Assembly (NCBI RefSeq): GCF_014635345.1
Contig: NZ_BMCU01000001.1
Location: forward strand, 310,001 to 374,000
Length of the DNA stretch: 64,000 bases
Source: Rhodococcoides trifolii
GTDB taxonomy: Bacteria > Actinomycetota > Actinomycetes > Mycobacteriales > Mycobacteriaceae
Direction of reading: 5' to 3'
Made by a program: the position numbers and the translations under genes. Of this stretch, positions 1-8,723 are shown piece after piece. The notes below the pieces were generated by a model. It saw only the letters and a list, made by a program, of their open reading frames with translations. It had not been told where the DNA came from and ran no database searches. Position 1 is the stretch's first letter, and each line of letters starts with the position of its first letter.

Positions 1-918
1 CAACAGATCGAGTTCGTCGGCGGTGAGCGTGAGGGTGGTGGAGTCGAGCAGGCTCTGAAGCTGGTCGATGCGGCTGGCGCTCGCAATGGGAGCCACGATG
101 CCGGGACGTGAGAGCAACCAGGCGAGAGCAACCGTGGCGAGCGAGGTGCCGTGCGCGTTCGCGACGGTGTCCAGTGCGCCGACGACCTCGAGCCCGGCGT
201 CGCTGAAGTACCCCTGCGTCAGACGCTCGCGCGGAGTGTTCGCGAGGTCGTCACGGGTGCGGTACTTGCCGGTCAGGAACCCGGACGCGAGCGCGAAGTA
301 GGGGAACACGCCGAGATTGTTCGCTTCGGCGATGTCGCGGATCTCCGGCTCGTACGACCGGCGGTGCACCAGGTTGTAGTGCGGCTGGATGGCGATGGGG
401 AGGGCGAAACCCTCGCGTCGGGCGATCGACAGCCACTCCTCGATCCGTGCCGGCGAGTAGTTGGAGATCGCGACGTAGCGAACCTTCCCGTCCTTCACCA
501 ACCCGTCGAAGGCTGCGAGCGACTCGTCGAGCGGAGTCTTGTCGTCGTCGTAGTGTGCGTAGTAGACGTCGATGTGATCGGTCTTCAGGCGGGACAGGGA
601 TGCGTCTGCCGCGGCGCGAATGTTGTCGGGCGCCAGGCCCTTGAAGTCGGGATGCTGGCTGACCTTCGTAGCCAGAACGATGTCGTCGCGGTTGCCGCGG
701 GCGGTGAACCACGAGCCCAGCACGCTCTCGGACTCGCCACCGGAGTTTCCGGGCGCGAACGCCGAGTACGAGTCCGCGGTGTCCACGAAGTTGCCGCCAC
801 CGGCGACGAACGCGTCGAGGATCGCGTGGGAGTCCTTCTCGTCGCTGGTCCAGCCGAATGTGTTGGCGCCGAGAGCGAGAGGAAAGACGTCGAGGTCAGA
901 GTTTCCGATCGTGGTCAT
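1..918 (-). CDS. Aldo/keto reductase, C-terminus cut off by window edge
   Basis: NAD(P)H-dependent oxidoreductase of the aldo/keto reductase family (YajO/Tas-like), reducing aldehydes or ketones in the cytoplasm; the substrate is unknown. About 306 residues are visible from the ATG at 918; the stop lies beyond the left edge. The N-terminal strand (PLALGANTFGW), VDTADSYS with the catalytic Asp/Tyr, VLATKVS with the Lys, YYAHYDDD with the His, and the C-terminal NADP-binding stretch VAPIASASRI can all be read. It is the last gene of a three-gene run on this strand, 40 bases after the glycosylase stop. No strong Shine-Dalgarno is visible. The family call is firm; physiological role is open. Confidence 0.9.
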   Translation of the reverse strand, partial: MTTIGNSDLDVFPLALGANTFGWTSDEKDSHAILDAFVAGGGNFVDTADSYSAFAPGNSGGESESVLGSWFTARGNRDDIVLATKVSQHPDFKGLAPDNIRAAADASLSRLKTDHIDVYYAHYDDDKTPLDESLAAFDGLVKDGKVRYVAISNYSPARIEEWLSIARREGFALPIAIQPHYNLVHRRSYEPEIRDIAEANNLGVFPYFALASGFLTGKYRTRDDLANTPRERLTQGYFSDAGLEVVGALDTVANAHGTSLATVALAWLLSRPGIVAPIASASRIDQLQSLLDSTTLTLTADELDLL

Positions 919-958
919 ACGAGGTGCAACCAGGATCGGGTGAGGGGTATTTCGTGTG

Positions 959-1861
959 TCAGTGCCATCGGTGATCCGCAATCTGCGTCCGCGGCCCGAA
1001 TCGCGGCCGCAAGGCGGTGCCGCTGATCTCCAGGAGTCGAACCGCGCGATAGCGGTGCGGACGCAGCGGCTCCATGTACGCCACCATCTCGTCGTCGGTC
1101 ATGGGTTTACCCGTCAGCGAGCGACCTACGACCGTGGCCAGGTGATAGTCGCCGACGGACAGAGCATCTGCGTCACCGAGCGCGCGCTGCGTAACCTCCG
1201 CTGCCGTCCACAACCCGATTCCGGGCACGAACCGGAGCCGACGCTCGGCGTCCTCTCGATTCATCGTCGTGATCGCTTCGAGTTTGTCGGCGTACTGAGC
1301 AGCCCGAACAATCGTCTTGGATCGCTGAGGGTCGACGTTGGCGCGATGGAACTCCCACGACGGAATGCGTCGCCAGACCTCGGGCGGCGGCGGAACACGC
1401 ATGCCCTCGGGGGCGGGTCCGGGGGCCGGCTCCCCGAACTTCCGCAACAGATATCGCCATGCGGAGAACGCCGACGCGCCGTGAACCTTCTGTTCGAGGA
1501 TGGCCGGCACCATCGCTTCCATCACCCGGTTCGTCCTGCCGATCCGAAAATGCGGAAAGCGTCGGTGGGCTTCCTTCAGAATCGGGTGGTCGGGCGCGAA
1601 ACCGTCCGGGTCGTCCTGCGCTCCGACGATGCCTGGCACCGTCTCGAGAAGTTCCGCCGCGCCCGGTCCCCACGCCTCGCAGTGGGCGTCGTCGCCCGCG
1701 CGGGTCAGTCGGTAGGTGACCGGCCCCGACGGCATGAGCGAACACCGCCACAACGACCCGTCGGCGATCTGGCGATGCGCCGGGTCGCCGGGTCCGCGCC
1801 GGTTCGGCGAGAGCGTGCGAGCCAGGGCGACCGGATGCCCGACGCTGACGGTGACCTCCAC
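959..1861 (-). CDS. DNA-3-methyladenine glycosylase-like HhH-GPD protein
   Basis: Base-excision repair glycosylase of the HhH-GPD superfamily (AlkA-like), predicted to remove alkylated bases. The C-terminal half has the helix-hairpin-helix VPGIGLWTA followed by GDADALSVGDYHL, where the catalytic Asp is expected. About 300 aa. The open frame runs further upstream, but the GTG at 1861 is preferred because the preceding oxidoreductase stops at 1870, leaving 8 bases between them. The N-terminal third (to about residue 80) is poorly conserved. It probably shares a transcript with its neighbours on either side; there is no obvious functional link between them. Confidence 0.85.
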   Translation of the reverse strand: MEVTVSVGHPVALARTLSPNRRGPGDPAHRQIADGSLWRCSLMPSGPVTYRLTRAGDDAHCEAWGPGAAELLETVPGIVGAQDDPDGFAPDHPILKEAHRRFPHFRIGRTNRVMEAMVPAILEQKVHGASAFSAWRYLLRKFGEPAPGPAPEGMRVPPPPEVWRRIPSWEFHRANVDPQRSKTIVRAAQYADKLEAITTMNREDAERRLRFVPGIGLWTAAEVTQRALGDADALSVGDYHLATVVGRSLTGKPMTDDEMVAYMEPLRPHRYRAVRLLEISGTALRPRFGPRTQIADHRWH

Positions 1862-1869
1862 GGGGCCTG

Positions 1870-2874
1870 TCAGAAACCGCCGGCGACGCGCACCAGCGCC
1901 CGACCGGTATAACCGCCGTCGCGAATGGAGTCGATGACCGAGGTGACGTTCTCGACGTCCACCTCGCGCGTGATCGACGCCAGGTGCCGCGGCTTCAGAT
2001 CGGTGGCAATGCGCTTCCACAGCGCGCGGCGCTCGTCGATCGGCAACTGCACCGAGTCGATACCGAGCAGGTCCACGCCGCGAAGGATGAACGGAAGCAC
2101 GGTGGTCGGCAGGGACGGCCCGCCGGTGAGACCGCTCGCGGCCACGGCGCCGCGGTACTTCAGCGTGCTCAGAACATGTGCCAGCGTCTTGCCGCCGACG
2201 CAGTCCACGGCGGCAGCCCACTGCGATTTCCCGAGGGGCCGCGGCTTGACGTCCGGATCTTCGGGCAACCGGCCGATGACGGTCGAGGCGCCCAGCTCGG
2301 TGAGGAAGTCGTGTGCGTCGGATTTGCCGCTGGAGGCGACCACCTCGAAGCCCGCCGCCGCAAGCAGATCGACGGTGACGGATCCGACGCCGCCGGACGC
2401 TCCAGTCACCAGCACCGGGCCGTCGTCGGGTGTCAGTCCCCGATCGAGCAGCGCAGCGACCGACATCGCGGCCGTGAACCCGGCGGTGCCGATGGTGGCC
2501 GCGTCGGCGGGGGACAACCCGTCCGTCAACTTCACGACCCACTCGGCGGGCACTCGGGCACGCTCGGCGTACCCGCCGTGCCGGGCGGTACCGATGTCGT
2601 ATCCGTGGGCGACGACGAGATCGCCCGGCGTGAACTCGTCGCTGTCGGACGAGATGACCTCACCGGCGACGTCGATACCCGGAACGATCGGATAGTCGCT
2701 TACCACTCCACCTTTTGGGGTGACGGCGAGGGCGTCCTTGTAGTTCACGCTGGAGAAGTGGACCGCAATGGTCACCTCTCCCGGTGGCAGGAACGACTCG
2801 TCCACTGTCTCGGGCGCGAAGTCGATCGTCCCGTCGCCTTCACGTGCGACCCAGGCTTGAAAGGAGGTGCTCAT
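1870..2874 (-). CDS. MDR-family NADPH oxidoreductase (YhdH/AcuI-like)
   Basis: Zinc-free medium-chain dehydrogenase/reductase resembling YhdH/YhfP acrylyl-CoA reductases, 334 aa from ATG 2874. Visible: the GroES-like N-terminus (SSVNYKDALAVT), PGIDVAGEV, the nucleotide-binding GASGGVGSV, and a short C-terminal catalytic fold. The family reduces enoyl- or acrylyl-type double bonds with NADPH. An ATG further upstream at 2913 is in frame, but the family normally starts near MSTSFQAW and a GGAGG-like site (AAGGAGGTG, read on the plus strand just inside) does not support the longer form. It is the first gene of the run reading toward 1. The repeat at 2914-2954 lies directly upstream. Confidence 0.85.
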   Translation of the reverse strand: MSTSFQAWVAREGDGTIDFAPETVDESFLPPGEVTIAVHFSSVNYKDALAVTPKGGVVSDYPIVPGIDVAGEVISSDSDEFTPGDLVVAHGYDIGTARHGGYAERARVPAEWVVKLTDGLSPADAATIGTAGFTAAMSVAALLDRGLTPDDGPVLVTGASGGVGSVTVDLLAAAGFEVVASSGKSDAHDFLTELGASTVIGRLPEDPDVKPRPLGKSQWAAAVDCVGGKTLAHVLSTLKYRGAVAASGLTGGPSLPTTVLPFILRGVDLLGIDSVQLPIDERRALWKRIATDLKPRHLASITREVDVENVTSVIDSIRDGGYTGRALVRVAGGF

Positions 2875-2913
2875 GCCGAAGACCCTAAGCCCGCCGACCG
2901 ACACGACCGACAC

Positions 2914-2954
2914 GACCGGCCTCCGGCCTTCCCGAACGGCCTCCGGCCTTCCCG
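2914..2954. repeat. Two copies of GC-rich palindromic repeat, intergenic
   Basis: Two copies of GGCCTCCGGCCTTCCCG start at 2918 and 2938 (20-base period), in the divergent gap between the MDR oxidoreductase and rnhA. The core GGCCTCCGGCC is an imperfect palindrome. The same core recurs at 28481, 38724, 54185 and 55887. A short CCGACACGA-type direct repeat sits just to the left. Confidence 0.85.
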
Positions 2955-3002
2955 CGGCGCGGGACCGACGGATTGTCGGTGGCCCGTCGTAAGGTGCGCA
3001 GC

Positions 3003-3485
3003 GTGATCATCGTGAGTACCGACGGCTCGTGCCTGAAGAATCCTGGAGGCGCCATCGGCTGGGCGTGGGTCAACCACCTCGGGCCGCAGGCTTCCGGAGG
3101 GTGCGCGTCGGGCACGAACCAGATTGCCGAGCTGCGAGCGCTGCTCGAAGCCATCCGTGCACACGGTGGGGACGAGCCCCTGCTCATCGAGTCCGACTCC
3201 CAGTACGCCATCAAATGCGCGTCGGAGTGGCTGCCCGGATGGAAACGCAAAGGCTGGCGAACGGCCGGCGGCACGCCGGTGAAGAACATCGACCTCGTTC
3301 AAGCGATCGACCGCGCCATCTCCGAGCGGGAGGGACCCGTGCGGTTCCGGTGGGTCCGCGGACACGTCGGAAACCAGTACAACGAGATGGCCGACGAGTT
3401 GGCGGGTGCCGCCGCGCGGGCCGTCCTGGCCGGCGGCGAGACGTCCCCGGACGTGGTGCGCGCCGAACCGGTCACTCTGTTCTAG
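3003..3485 (+). CDS. rnhA: Ribonuclease HI
   Basis: Endonuclease cleaving the RNA strand of RNA-DNA hybrids, with Mg2+. The four acidic active-site residues can be placed: STDGSC (Asp), TNQIAELRA (Glu), ESDSQYA (Asp), and NEMADELA (Asp), with the conserved His in VRGHVGN. About 160 aa, the usual single-domain size, so this is not the RNase HI/acid-phosphatase fusion found in mycobacteria. In-frame TTG 2973, GTG 2979 and GTG 2994 would give longer forms. GTG 3003 is preferred because it places MIIVSTDG at the N-terminus, as in the family, with AAGGTG about 8 bases upstream. It overlaps the convergent acidic protein gene by a few codons. Confidence 0.92.
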   Translation: MIIVSTDGSCLKNPGGAIGWAWVNHLGPQASGGCASGTNQIAELRALLEAIRAHGGDEPLLIESDSQYAIKCASEWLPGWKRKGWRTAGGTPVKNIDLVQAIDRAISEREGPVRFRWVRGHVGNQYNEMADELAGAAARAVLAGGETSPDVVRAEPVTLF

Positions 3486-3744
3486 AGGTGGCCTTCGGGT
3501 CGTCGGACGCCTCCGTGGAGGTATGCGGGGTCGGCAGCGTCTTGCCGTCGTCGCGAAAGTCGCCGTCGTGCTCTTCTTCGCTGCCGTCCAACGTGTCGGG
3601 ACCCTCGTCGTCCGAATGATCGTCGAACTCGCGGACAGCCTCGGCGCGCTCGCCGGGACTCTGCGCATCGTCCGCGTCCAGACCCTTGGTGTGAGCTGCC
3701 GGGTCCTGCGTCGCATCGACTGTGTTCTCTGAGCTGTCGGTCAT
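3472..3744 (-). CDS. Small acidic hypothetical protein
   Basis: A 90-residue product, very rich in Asp, Glu, Ser and Thr (for example DDHSDDEGPD), with no recognised domain, membrane segment or signal peptide; it is probably disordered. ATG 3744 is used because the longer frame to 3981 runs through the divergent SRPBCC gene. It ends 14 bases inside rnhA. Codon positions look coding (GC-rich third positions), but short acidic frames can arise by chance in high-GC DNA, so the call is moderate. No function can be proposed. Confidence 0.5.
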   Translation of the reverse strand: MTDSSENTVDATQDPAAHTKGLDADDAQSPGERAEAVREFDDHSDDEGPDTLDGSEEEHDGDFRDDGKTLPTPHTSTEASDDPKATSRTE

Positions 3745-3820
3745 GTCCAGGAGAGTGCCCAGTACGGTCGACCTCGAACCGTCCGACTCGATGAAGAGTC
3801 CGATCCGATGAGGAGGATGT

Positions 3821-4285
3821 ATGTCCGACGAACTGGTAGTGCGCCGAGTGATCGAAGCCACCGCAGCCACGGTCTTCGAAGCGCTGAGCGATCCGAAGGT
3901 CCAGGCCGAGATCGACGGGTCGGGAATGCTGAAAGGAGCGGTCGATCCGAAGCCGCTCACCGAGGTCGGTGACGTGTTCACGATGAAGATGCATCAGCCC
4001 GAGCTCGGTGACTACGTCATGGAGAACACGGTGTTCCTGTTCGAGCAGGATGTGCGGATCGGCTGGGAGCCGCAGCGTCAGGGCCAACCGCCGCGTGGCT
4101 CACGGTGGTCGTGGGAGTTGGACGTTGTCGATTCCGAGCGCTCCGGGCTGACCCAGATCTACGACTGGTCCGGTGTCACGGACTTGGAGTTCAAGAAGGT
4201 CTTTCCCCGCGTGACGGAGCAGCAGATCGTCGCAACCATGCAGCGGCTGGCCGATCACCTGGGTGTGTTGCTCGAGGACAGTTAG
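3821..4285 (+). CDS. SRPBCC/AHSA1-family small-molecule-binding protein
   Basis: Helix-grip (START-like) domain protein of 154 aa: N-terminal strand VVRRVIEATAATVFEALSDP, a central antiparallel sheet, and the long C-terminal helix VTEQQIVATMQRLADHLGVLLE that lines the ligand pocket. Such proteins bind hydrophobic ligands or act as cyclase/stress-related chaperone domains; the ligand here is unknown. A very good Shine-Dalgarno, AGGAGG, lies 4 bases before ATG 3821. It is divergent from the acidic protein gene and its stop overlaps that of the pirin gene by four bases (convergent pair). Confidence 0.85.
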   Translation: MSDELVVRRVIEATAATVFEALSDPKVQAEIDGSGMLKGAVDPKPLTEVGDVFTMKMHQPELGDYVMENTVFLFEQDVRIGWEPQRQGQPPRGSRWSWELDVVDSERSGLTQIYDWSGVTDLEFKKVFPRVTEQQIVATMQRLADHLGVLLEDS

Positions 4286-5259
4286 CCGCGGGTCTTCAAT
4301 CGCGAGGTGGGCATCGACGGAGCGTGAAGCCATGCTCCGTCGTACCCCTCGACTGTGCCGAAATGTGTTGCAGTACGGGTGTGGTCGACTTCGGCGTTCC
4401 ATTGTTCGCGGTATGCCACGATCTCGTCGTGCGTGCGCCCCATGAAGTTCCACCACATGATGACCTGTTCGCCGAACGGTGTGCCGCCGAGGAGCAGGAC
4501 GCGCGCAGCGCCTCGGCCGCGGTTCCGGATGCGAATCCTGTCGGCGTCGGGTGCGAGGTAGCCCATCGCGCCGTGGTCGACCGGGGTGCCGTCGACGAGT
4601 ACGTCTCCGGAGTCGACGAGAACGCCGTGCTCGAAGGTCGGGTCGACGGCAAAGGTCTCCTCGCTCTCGGGCTCGAGCACGATCTCGGCGCCGAGGAGGG
4701 GGCTGAACGTGGAAACGGGGGACGCGTCACCCGCGAGCGATCCGAGGAAGACCCGAACGGTAGCGTTTCCATGGTCGACGCCGTCGGGTACGTAGTGCTC
4801 GAAATGTGCTGCGGTATTTCGACTCTCGTCGGGGAGTGCAACCCACAACTGGGCGCCGTGCAGGATGGTCGTCGCCGGCGTCGACACCTCCGAGTGCGCG
4901 ATACCGGACCCCGCGGTCATGATGTTCAACTCGCCGGGGCGGACCATTGCGTGGGCACCCGTGGAATCACGGTGCTCGATCTCGCCGCTGAAAAGCCAAC
5001 TGACCGTTTGCAATCCGGTGTGTGGGTGCGGCGGAACGTTCATGCCGCCACTGACCGCAACGTCCTCGGGGCCGAAGTGGTCCGCGAAACACCACGCTCC
5101 GACGAGGGTTCGCTCTCGCGACGGCAGAGTTCGCCGAACCGTCATGGCGCGCGGCCCGCCGAGGGGGACCTCGCGGGGAACGATGACCTGAACGTCGCTG
5201 CGCACCTGCACGGTCGAGGCGCACACCGTCTCCGCGGGGGCGGCTTCCAGATTACTCAT
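4282..5259 (-). CDS. Pirin family protein
   Basis: Bicupin pirin homologue of 325 aa. The N-terminal cupin has the metal-binding set HPHTGLQTVSWLFSGEIEH and GSGIAHSE; the C-terminal half is the second cupin. Bacterial pirins include quercetinases and redox-sensing or enzyme-binding proteins, so the exact activity cannot be read from sequence. ATG 5259 is chosen over the longer open frame because GGAGG lies just upstream and an HxlR gene ends at 5274. The HxlR gene is 14 bases upstream on the same strand, so the pair is probably co-transcribed and the regulator may control both. Confidence 0.9.
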   Translation of the reverse strand: MSNLEAAPAETVCASTVQVRSDVQVIVPREVPLGGPRAMTVRRTLPSRERTLVGAWCFADHFGPEDVAVSGGMNVPPHPHTGLQTVSWLFSGEIEHRDSTGAHAMVRPGELNIMTAGSGIAHSEVSTPATTILHGAQLWVALPDESRNTAAHFEHYVPDGVDHGNATVRVFLGSLAGDASPVSTFSPLLGAEIVLEPESEETFAVDPTFEHGVLVDSGDVLVDGTPVDHGAMGYLAPDADRIRIRNRGRGAARVLLLGGTPFGEQVIMWWNFMGRTHDEIVAYREQWNAEVDHTRTATHFGTVEGYDGAWLHAPSMPTSRLKTRG

Positions 5260-5273
5260 GACGCCTCCGGTGA

Positions 5274-5786
5274 TCAGGGCTTGCTGTGTGCGCTGGCGAC
5301 CTGAATACGCAACTCGTCCAGTTCTACGCGTCGGCCGTCCTCGGTGCGAACTTCGGCGGCCACCGCGGATCCGGTCGCGTCCTCGACGACGTCCAACGGC
5401 TTCCCGCGGGGCCCTTGCAGATAGGTGTCTCCCCACTGCATGAGGCCGATGATCACGGGCACCAGATCGCGCCCCATCTCGGTCAGGACGTACTCGTACC
5501 TCGTCCGTGATCCAGGAATCTTGTAGGGCCGACGCTCGAAGATGCCGGCTGCCGCCAGCTCTTTCAACCGCGCTGCCGTGACTGCTTCGGTGATGCCGAC
5601 CCGATTCGCAAAATCGTCGAAACGCGTGGTGCCGTAGATCGCTTCGCGCAGGATGAGCATGGCGGATCGGGTGCCCACGACGTCGAGGGCCTTCGCGATG
5701 GAGCAGTGCCTAGCCTGCCACGAGTCCCTGTCCTCGAGAACGCCTTCCAGCCGTGCTGCCATCGGTTCAGGATACGTGACTCTCAT
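5274..5786 (-). CDS. HxlR-family winged-helix regulator
   Basis: DNA-binding regulator of 170 aa with the HxlR signature: CSIAKALDVVGTRSAMLILREAI, then the recognition region ITEAVTAARLKELAAAGIFERR and the wing RTRYEYVLTEMGRDL. HxlR proteins usually act as dimeric sensors of redox state or aldehydes. ATG 5786 and ATG 5762 (MAARLEG) are both possible; neither has a clear ribosome site. A direct repeat CATAGTG/CATAGTC at 5784-5797 overlaps the upstream start and could be its own operator, which would favour the downstream start. It lies immediately before the pirin gene in the same direction. Confidence 0.88.
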   Translation of the reverse strand: MRVTYPEPMAARLEGVLEDRDSWQARHCSIAKALDVVGTRSAMLILREAIYGTTRFDDFANRVGITEAVTAARLKELAAAGIFERRPYKIPGSRTRYEYVLTEMGRDLVPVIIGLMQWGDTYLQGPRGKPLDVVEDATGSAVAAEVRTEDGRRVELDELRIQVASAHSKP

Positions 5787-5818
5787 AGTGCATAGTCAGG
5801 TTGTCGTTCATTCGGTTG

Positions 5819-6337
5819 CTAGGGCGTGGGCAGCGGCGTGATCGTGACGCTGAACCGGTCTTCGAGGTTGTTCTGGAACTGATCGTTGCACGACGCGATC
5901 GCCTGCTCGTTGCCGTTCGCGTCGCTCAGGCACGTCGCGTAGTCACCGACACCGATCTTGTCCGCAGCCCACACCACCACCCAGAGGAACGCGATTCCGG
6001 CGATCACACCGATGACGCCGAGAACGATGCCCGTGAGTGCAACGCCACCGTTGGTCGCGACGCGCTTCTTGACGCGGGAGCGGCCCAGGAAGCCGAAGAG
6101 AATTGCGAGAAGTCCGAGGACGATTCCGAAACCGAAGCTCCAGAACGCGAGAATCGACAGGATGCCGAGGATCAGTGCGGCGAGGCCGAAACCGTTCTTG
6201 GGGGCGACGGGTGGCTGGCCGTACTGGGGTTGGCCATACTGCTGGGGTTGGCCGTACTGGGGCTGGCCGTACTGATTCGGCTGGTTGTACGGCTGCTGTG
6301 GATCGCCGCTGGGGTAGGGATCGGTGGGACCGGTCAT
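5819..6337 (-). CDS. DUF4190-like membrane protein with Pro/Gln/Tyr-rich N-terminus
   Basis: 172-residue membrane protein. Residues 1-50 are a low-complexity cytosolic or exposed tail made of QYGQPQ-type repeats. Two hydrophobic segments follow (LAALILGILSILAFWSFGFGIVLGLLAILFGFLG and a second around GIVLGVIGVIAGIAFLWVVVWA), with a basic RSRVKKR linker and a short C-terminal domain with two Cys (ATCLSDANG, ASCNDQ). This layout matches actinobacterial DUF4190 proteins of unknown function. ATG 6337 is preferred over 6349 because GGAG lies 6 bases before it. It is divergent from the thiolase gene. Confidence 0.8.
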   Translation of the reverse strand: MTGPTDPYPSGDPQQPYNQPNQYGQPQYGQPQQYGQPQYGQPPVAPKNGFGLAALILGILSILAFWSFGFGIVLGLLAILFGFLGRSRVKKRVATNGGVALTGIVLGVIGVIAGIAFLWVVVWAADKIGVGDYATCLSDANGNEQAIASCNDQFQNNLEDRFSVTITPLPTP

Positions 6338-6490
6338 TGCTGACTCCATTGTTCGGCGAGGTCGGGTGGACCGACTGTAAAGGACAAACCGCCCTCGACC
6401 ACGAAAAACTTTGCTGACTATGGAATATCCGAGCCTGCGTACGCATTGTTGGCTATGTAGAACCACAGTCAGCTTCGGAAGGTGAGTCCC

Positions 6491-7675
6491 ATGGCACAGT
6501 CATTCGGTCGCGACGCAGTCATCGTCGGCGCAGTCCGCACACCCGTAGGCAAAGGAAAGGGCAGCGGCGCGCTCCACGGTGTCCACCCCGCAGACCTGCT
6601 CGCGCACAGCCTCAGGACACTTGTCGACCGCGCCGGCATCGATCCTGCACTCGTCGACGATGTGATCACGGGTGCGGTCACGCAAGCGGACGAGCAGGCG
6701 TTCAACATCGCGCGCACGGCCTTGCTGGCCGCCGGGTATCCGGAGTCGGTTCCCGGCACCACCGTCGACCGCCAGTGCGGAAGCAGTCAGCAAGCCATTC
6801 ACTTCGCCGCGCAGGGCGTCATGTCCGGTGCGTACGACGTCGTGGTCGCCTCCGGTATCGAATCCATGGGCCGGGTACCCATGGGGTCTAACGTCCGCCC
6901 GGGCTTCGACCCCCGCGGACACGATTTCGTCGCCCGGTACCCGGACGGGCTGGTCGGGCAGGGCCACAGCGCCGAACTGATCTCCGCCGAGTGGGGGTTC
7001 TCGCGCACCCAGCTCGACGAGTTCGCCGTCAGAAGTCACGAAAAGGCCACCACTGCAACGAAAGAGGGCCGCTTCGCCACCGAACTTGCCCCGATTGCCG
7101 GATTGGAGACGGACGAGAACATTCGTCCGGGCTCGGGTGTCGAGACGTTGGCAGGCCTGAAGCCTGCGTACTACGACGAGGCCGTCGGCCGTCGCTTCCC
7201 GCAGATCGAATGGAACATCACCGCCGGTAACGCCAGTCCACTGAGCGACGGAAGTGCGGCCGTACTGATCACCACCAGCGAGGTTGCGGCCAAGCTCGGT
7301 CTCACCCCGCTGGCGCGCATTCACAGTGTGGCAGTGATCGGTTCGGACCCGCTGTACATGCTGACCGGTGTCATTCCCGCCACGAAGAAGGTACTCGAAC
7401 GCGCCGGGCTGACGATCGCCGACATCGACCTGTTCGAGGTCAACGAGGCCTTCTCACCGGTCGTGCTGGCGTGGGCTCGGGACACCGGAGCGGACCTCGC
7501 GAAGACGAACGTCAACGGCGGCGCCATCGCCATCGGTCATCCGCTCGGTGCGAGTGGTGCGCGCATCATGACCACCATGGTCAACGCCCTGGAGCAGACG
7601 GGCGGTCGCTACGCATTGCAGACCATGTGTGAGGCAGGCGGATTGGCGAACGCGACGATCATCGAACGGATCTGA
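6491..7675 (+). CDS. Acetyl-CoA acetyl/acyltransferase (thiolase)
   Basis: Thiolase of 394 aa, either degradative (fatty-acid beta-oxidation) or biosynthetic acetoacetyl-CoA type. Active-site residues are all visible: nucleophile Cys in VDRQCGSSQQA (about residue 90), His in AIGHPLGASGAR and the second Cys in QTMCEAGG near the C-terminus. The C-terminal NEAF motif is also present. ATG 6491 follows GGAAGG; an in-frame GTG at 6482 is less likely. Actinobacteria have many paralogues, so the substrate chain length cannot be fixed. Its last 17 bases overlap the convergent blh gene. Confidence 0.93.
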   Translation: MAQSFGRDAVIVGAVRTPVGKGKGSGALHGVHPADLLAHSLRTLVDRAGIDPALVDDVITGAVTQADEQAFNIARTALLAAGYPESVPGTTVDRQCGSSQQAIHFAAQGVMSGAYDVVVASGIESMGRVPMGSNVRPGFDPRGHDFVARYPDGLVGQGHSAELISAEWGFSRTQLDEFAVRSHEKATTATKEGRFATELAPIAGLETDENIRPGSGVETLAGLKPAYYDEAVGRRFPQIEWNITAGNASPLSDGSAAVLITTSEVAAKLGLTPLARIHSVAVIGSDPLYMLTGVIPATKKVLERAGLTIADIDLFEVNEAFSPVVLAWARDTGADLAKTNVNGGAIAIGHPLGASGARIMTTMVNALEQTGGRYALQTMCEAGGLANATIIERI

Positions 7676-8723
7676 CGGGTCTCCACAGCTGCTGCCGGTA
7701 GTCCATGTAGGACACGACGGCGACGTGCGGAACGGTGAGTGCCGAGATCAGCACGAGGTACACACCCAGGGCCGCGCCGCCGGTGTCGTGGGCTCCCGGC
7801 AGCGCGACCGCCATGACCACGAGCAGAACGATGGCAGCCGCGGTGGTGGGGAGAGCGCCTCGCGCCAGATCCCACACGCGAGTTCTCAGCGGCTCCCGGT
7901 TCACCGACCCGATACTGTCCAGCCTGACGAAGTGTCGCAGCGCGTGCCAGAGCGAGAAGTAGAGGCCGACCGCGAGTATCGGCGGAACCACGACGAAGAA
8001 GATCAGCAGCGCAACGACTTCCGCTTGATCACGCCACCAGGCGCGACGGTCTCCCGCCGTACAGCGCCGCCTCGTCACGAGCGCCGTCGCGACCAGAAAC
8101 GCGATGAACGACCCCGCGAGGACGGTGCGCAAGGTGGGGTCGTCGAGTGGCGTCGAGGTGGGCCCGGCGCGATCGAACAACGAGACGGAAGCACCCAGGA
8201 CCATGTGGAAGCTCTCGGGGTGGAACACAAGAGGAATCAGCATCGGAAGGCCGCCGCGGGAGACGACAGCCGCGCATCGAAGAGGTGCAGTGTCGAGGTA
8301 GCGCGAATCGTTGATCGCCACGAGTGCGTAGAGATCGCCTTGGCCCCAGTGAAACCACGTCAGCGCGACGAAAGCGATGGCCGCTGCGGTTGGCACCCAC
8401 ATCCACAGCAGTGCGGTGGCACCCGCGAGTACTCCGTACAGAGCGACGACACGAGCGATCGAGGCCAACGACTGGCCGCGACGATCCAGCCACGCCGGAA
8501 CCAAATGGTCCAGAGCGCCGTGCGGCAAACCCAGCACGACAAGGCTGAGTGCGAACGGCACGTACTGCCAGAGCAGAGGAATCGGTGTCACCGCGCAGAC
8601 GGCCGTCAGTAGAACGAACGCGACGAGGACGGGCACCAGCAGGCGAGCACGAATCGCGGCGGCATCGCCGTCGCTGACCGATTCGAATGTATACGTTGAT
8701 TTTTCGGCACTGGGAATGGCCAT
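7659..8723 (-). CDS. blh: Brp/Blh beta-carotene 15,15'-dioxygenase (retinal synthesis)
   Basis: Integral membrane, iron-dependent enzyme that cleaves beta-carotene into two retinal molecules, the chromophore for the rhodopsin next door. 354 aa with about 8-9 hydrophobic segments. The conserved His-containing motifs of the family are readable in order: GLPHGALDH (about residue 68), WFHWGQGD, YFSLWHALRHF and TVPHVAVVSYMD. It is divergent from the rhodopsin gene with 193 bases between the starts, a known pairing in marine and freshwater bacteria. The 3' end overlaps the thiolase stop. Function depends on a beta-carotene pathway elsewhere; no carotenoid genes are in this window. Confidence 0.92.
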   Translation of the reverse strand: MAIPSAEKSTYTFESVSDGDAAAIRARLLVPVLVAFVLLTAVCAVTPIPLLWQYVPFALSLVVLGLPHGALDHLVPAWLDRRGQSLASIARVVALYGVLAGATALLWMWVPTAAAIAFVALTWFHWGQGDLYALVAINDSRYLDTAPLRCAAVVSRGGLPMLIPLVFHPESFHMVLGASVSLFDRAGPTSTPLDDPTLRTVLAGSFIAFLVATALVTRRRCTAGDRRAWWRDQAEVVALLIFFVVVPPILAVGLYFSLWHALRHFVRLDSIGSVNREPLRTRVWDLARGALPTTAAAIVLLVVMAVALPGAHDTGGAALGVYLVLISALTVPHVAVVSYMDYRQQLWRPVRSVR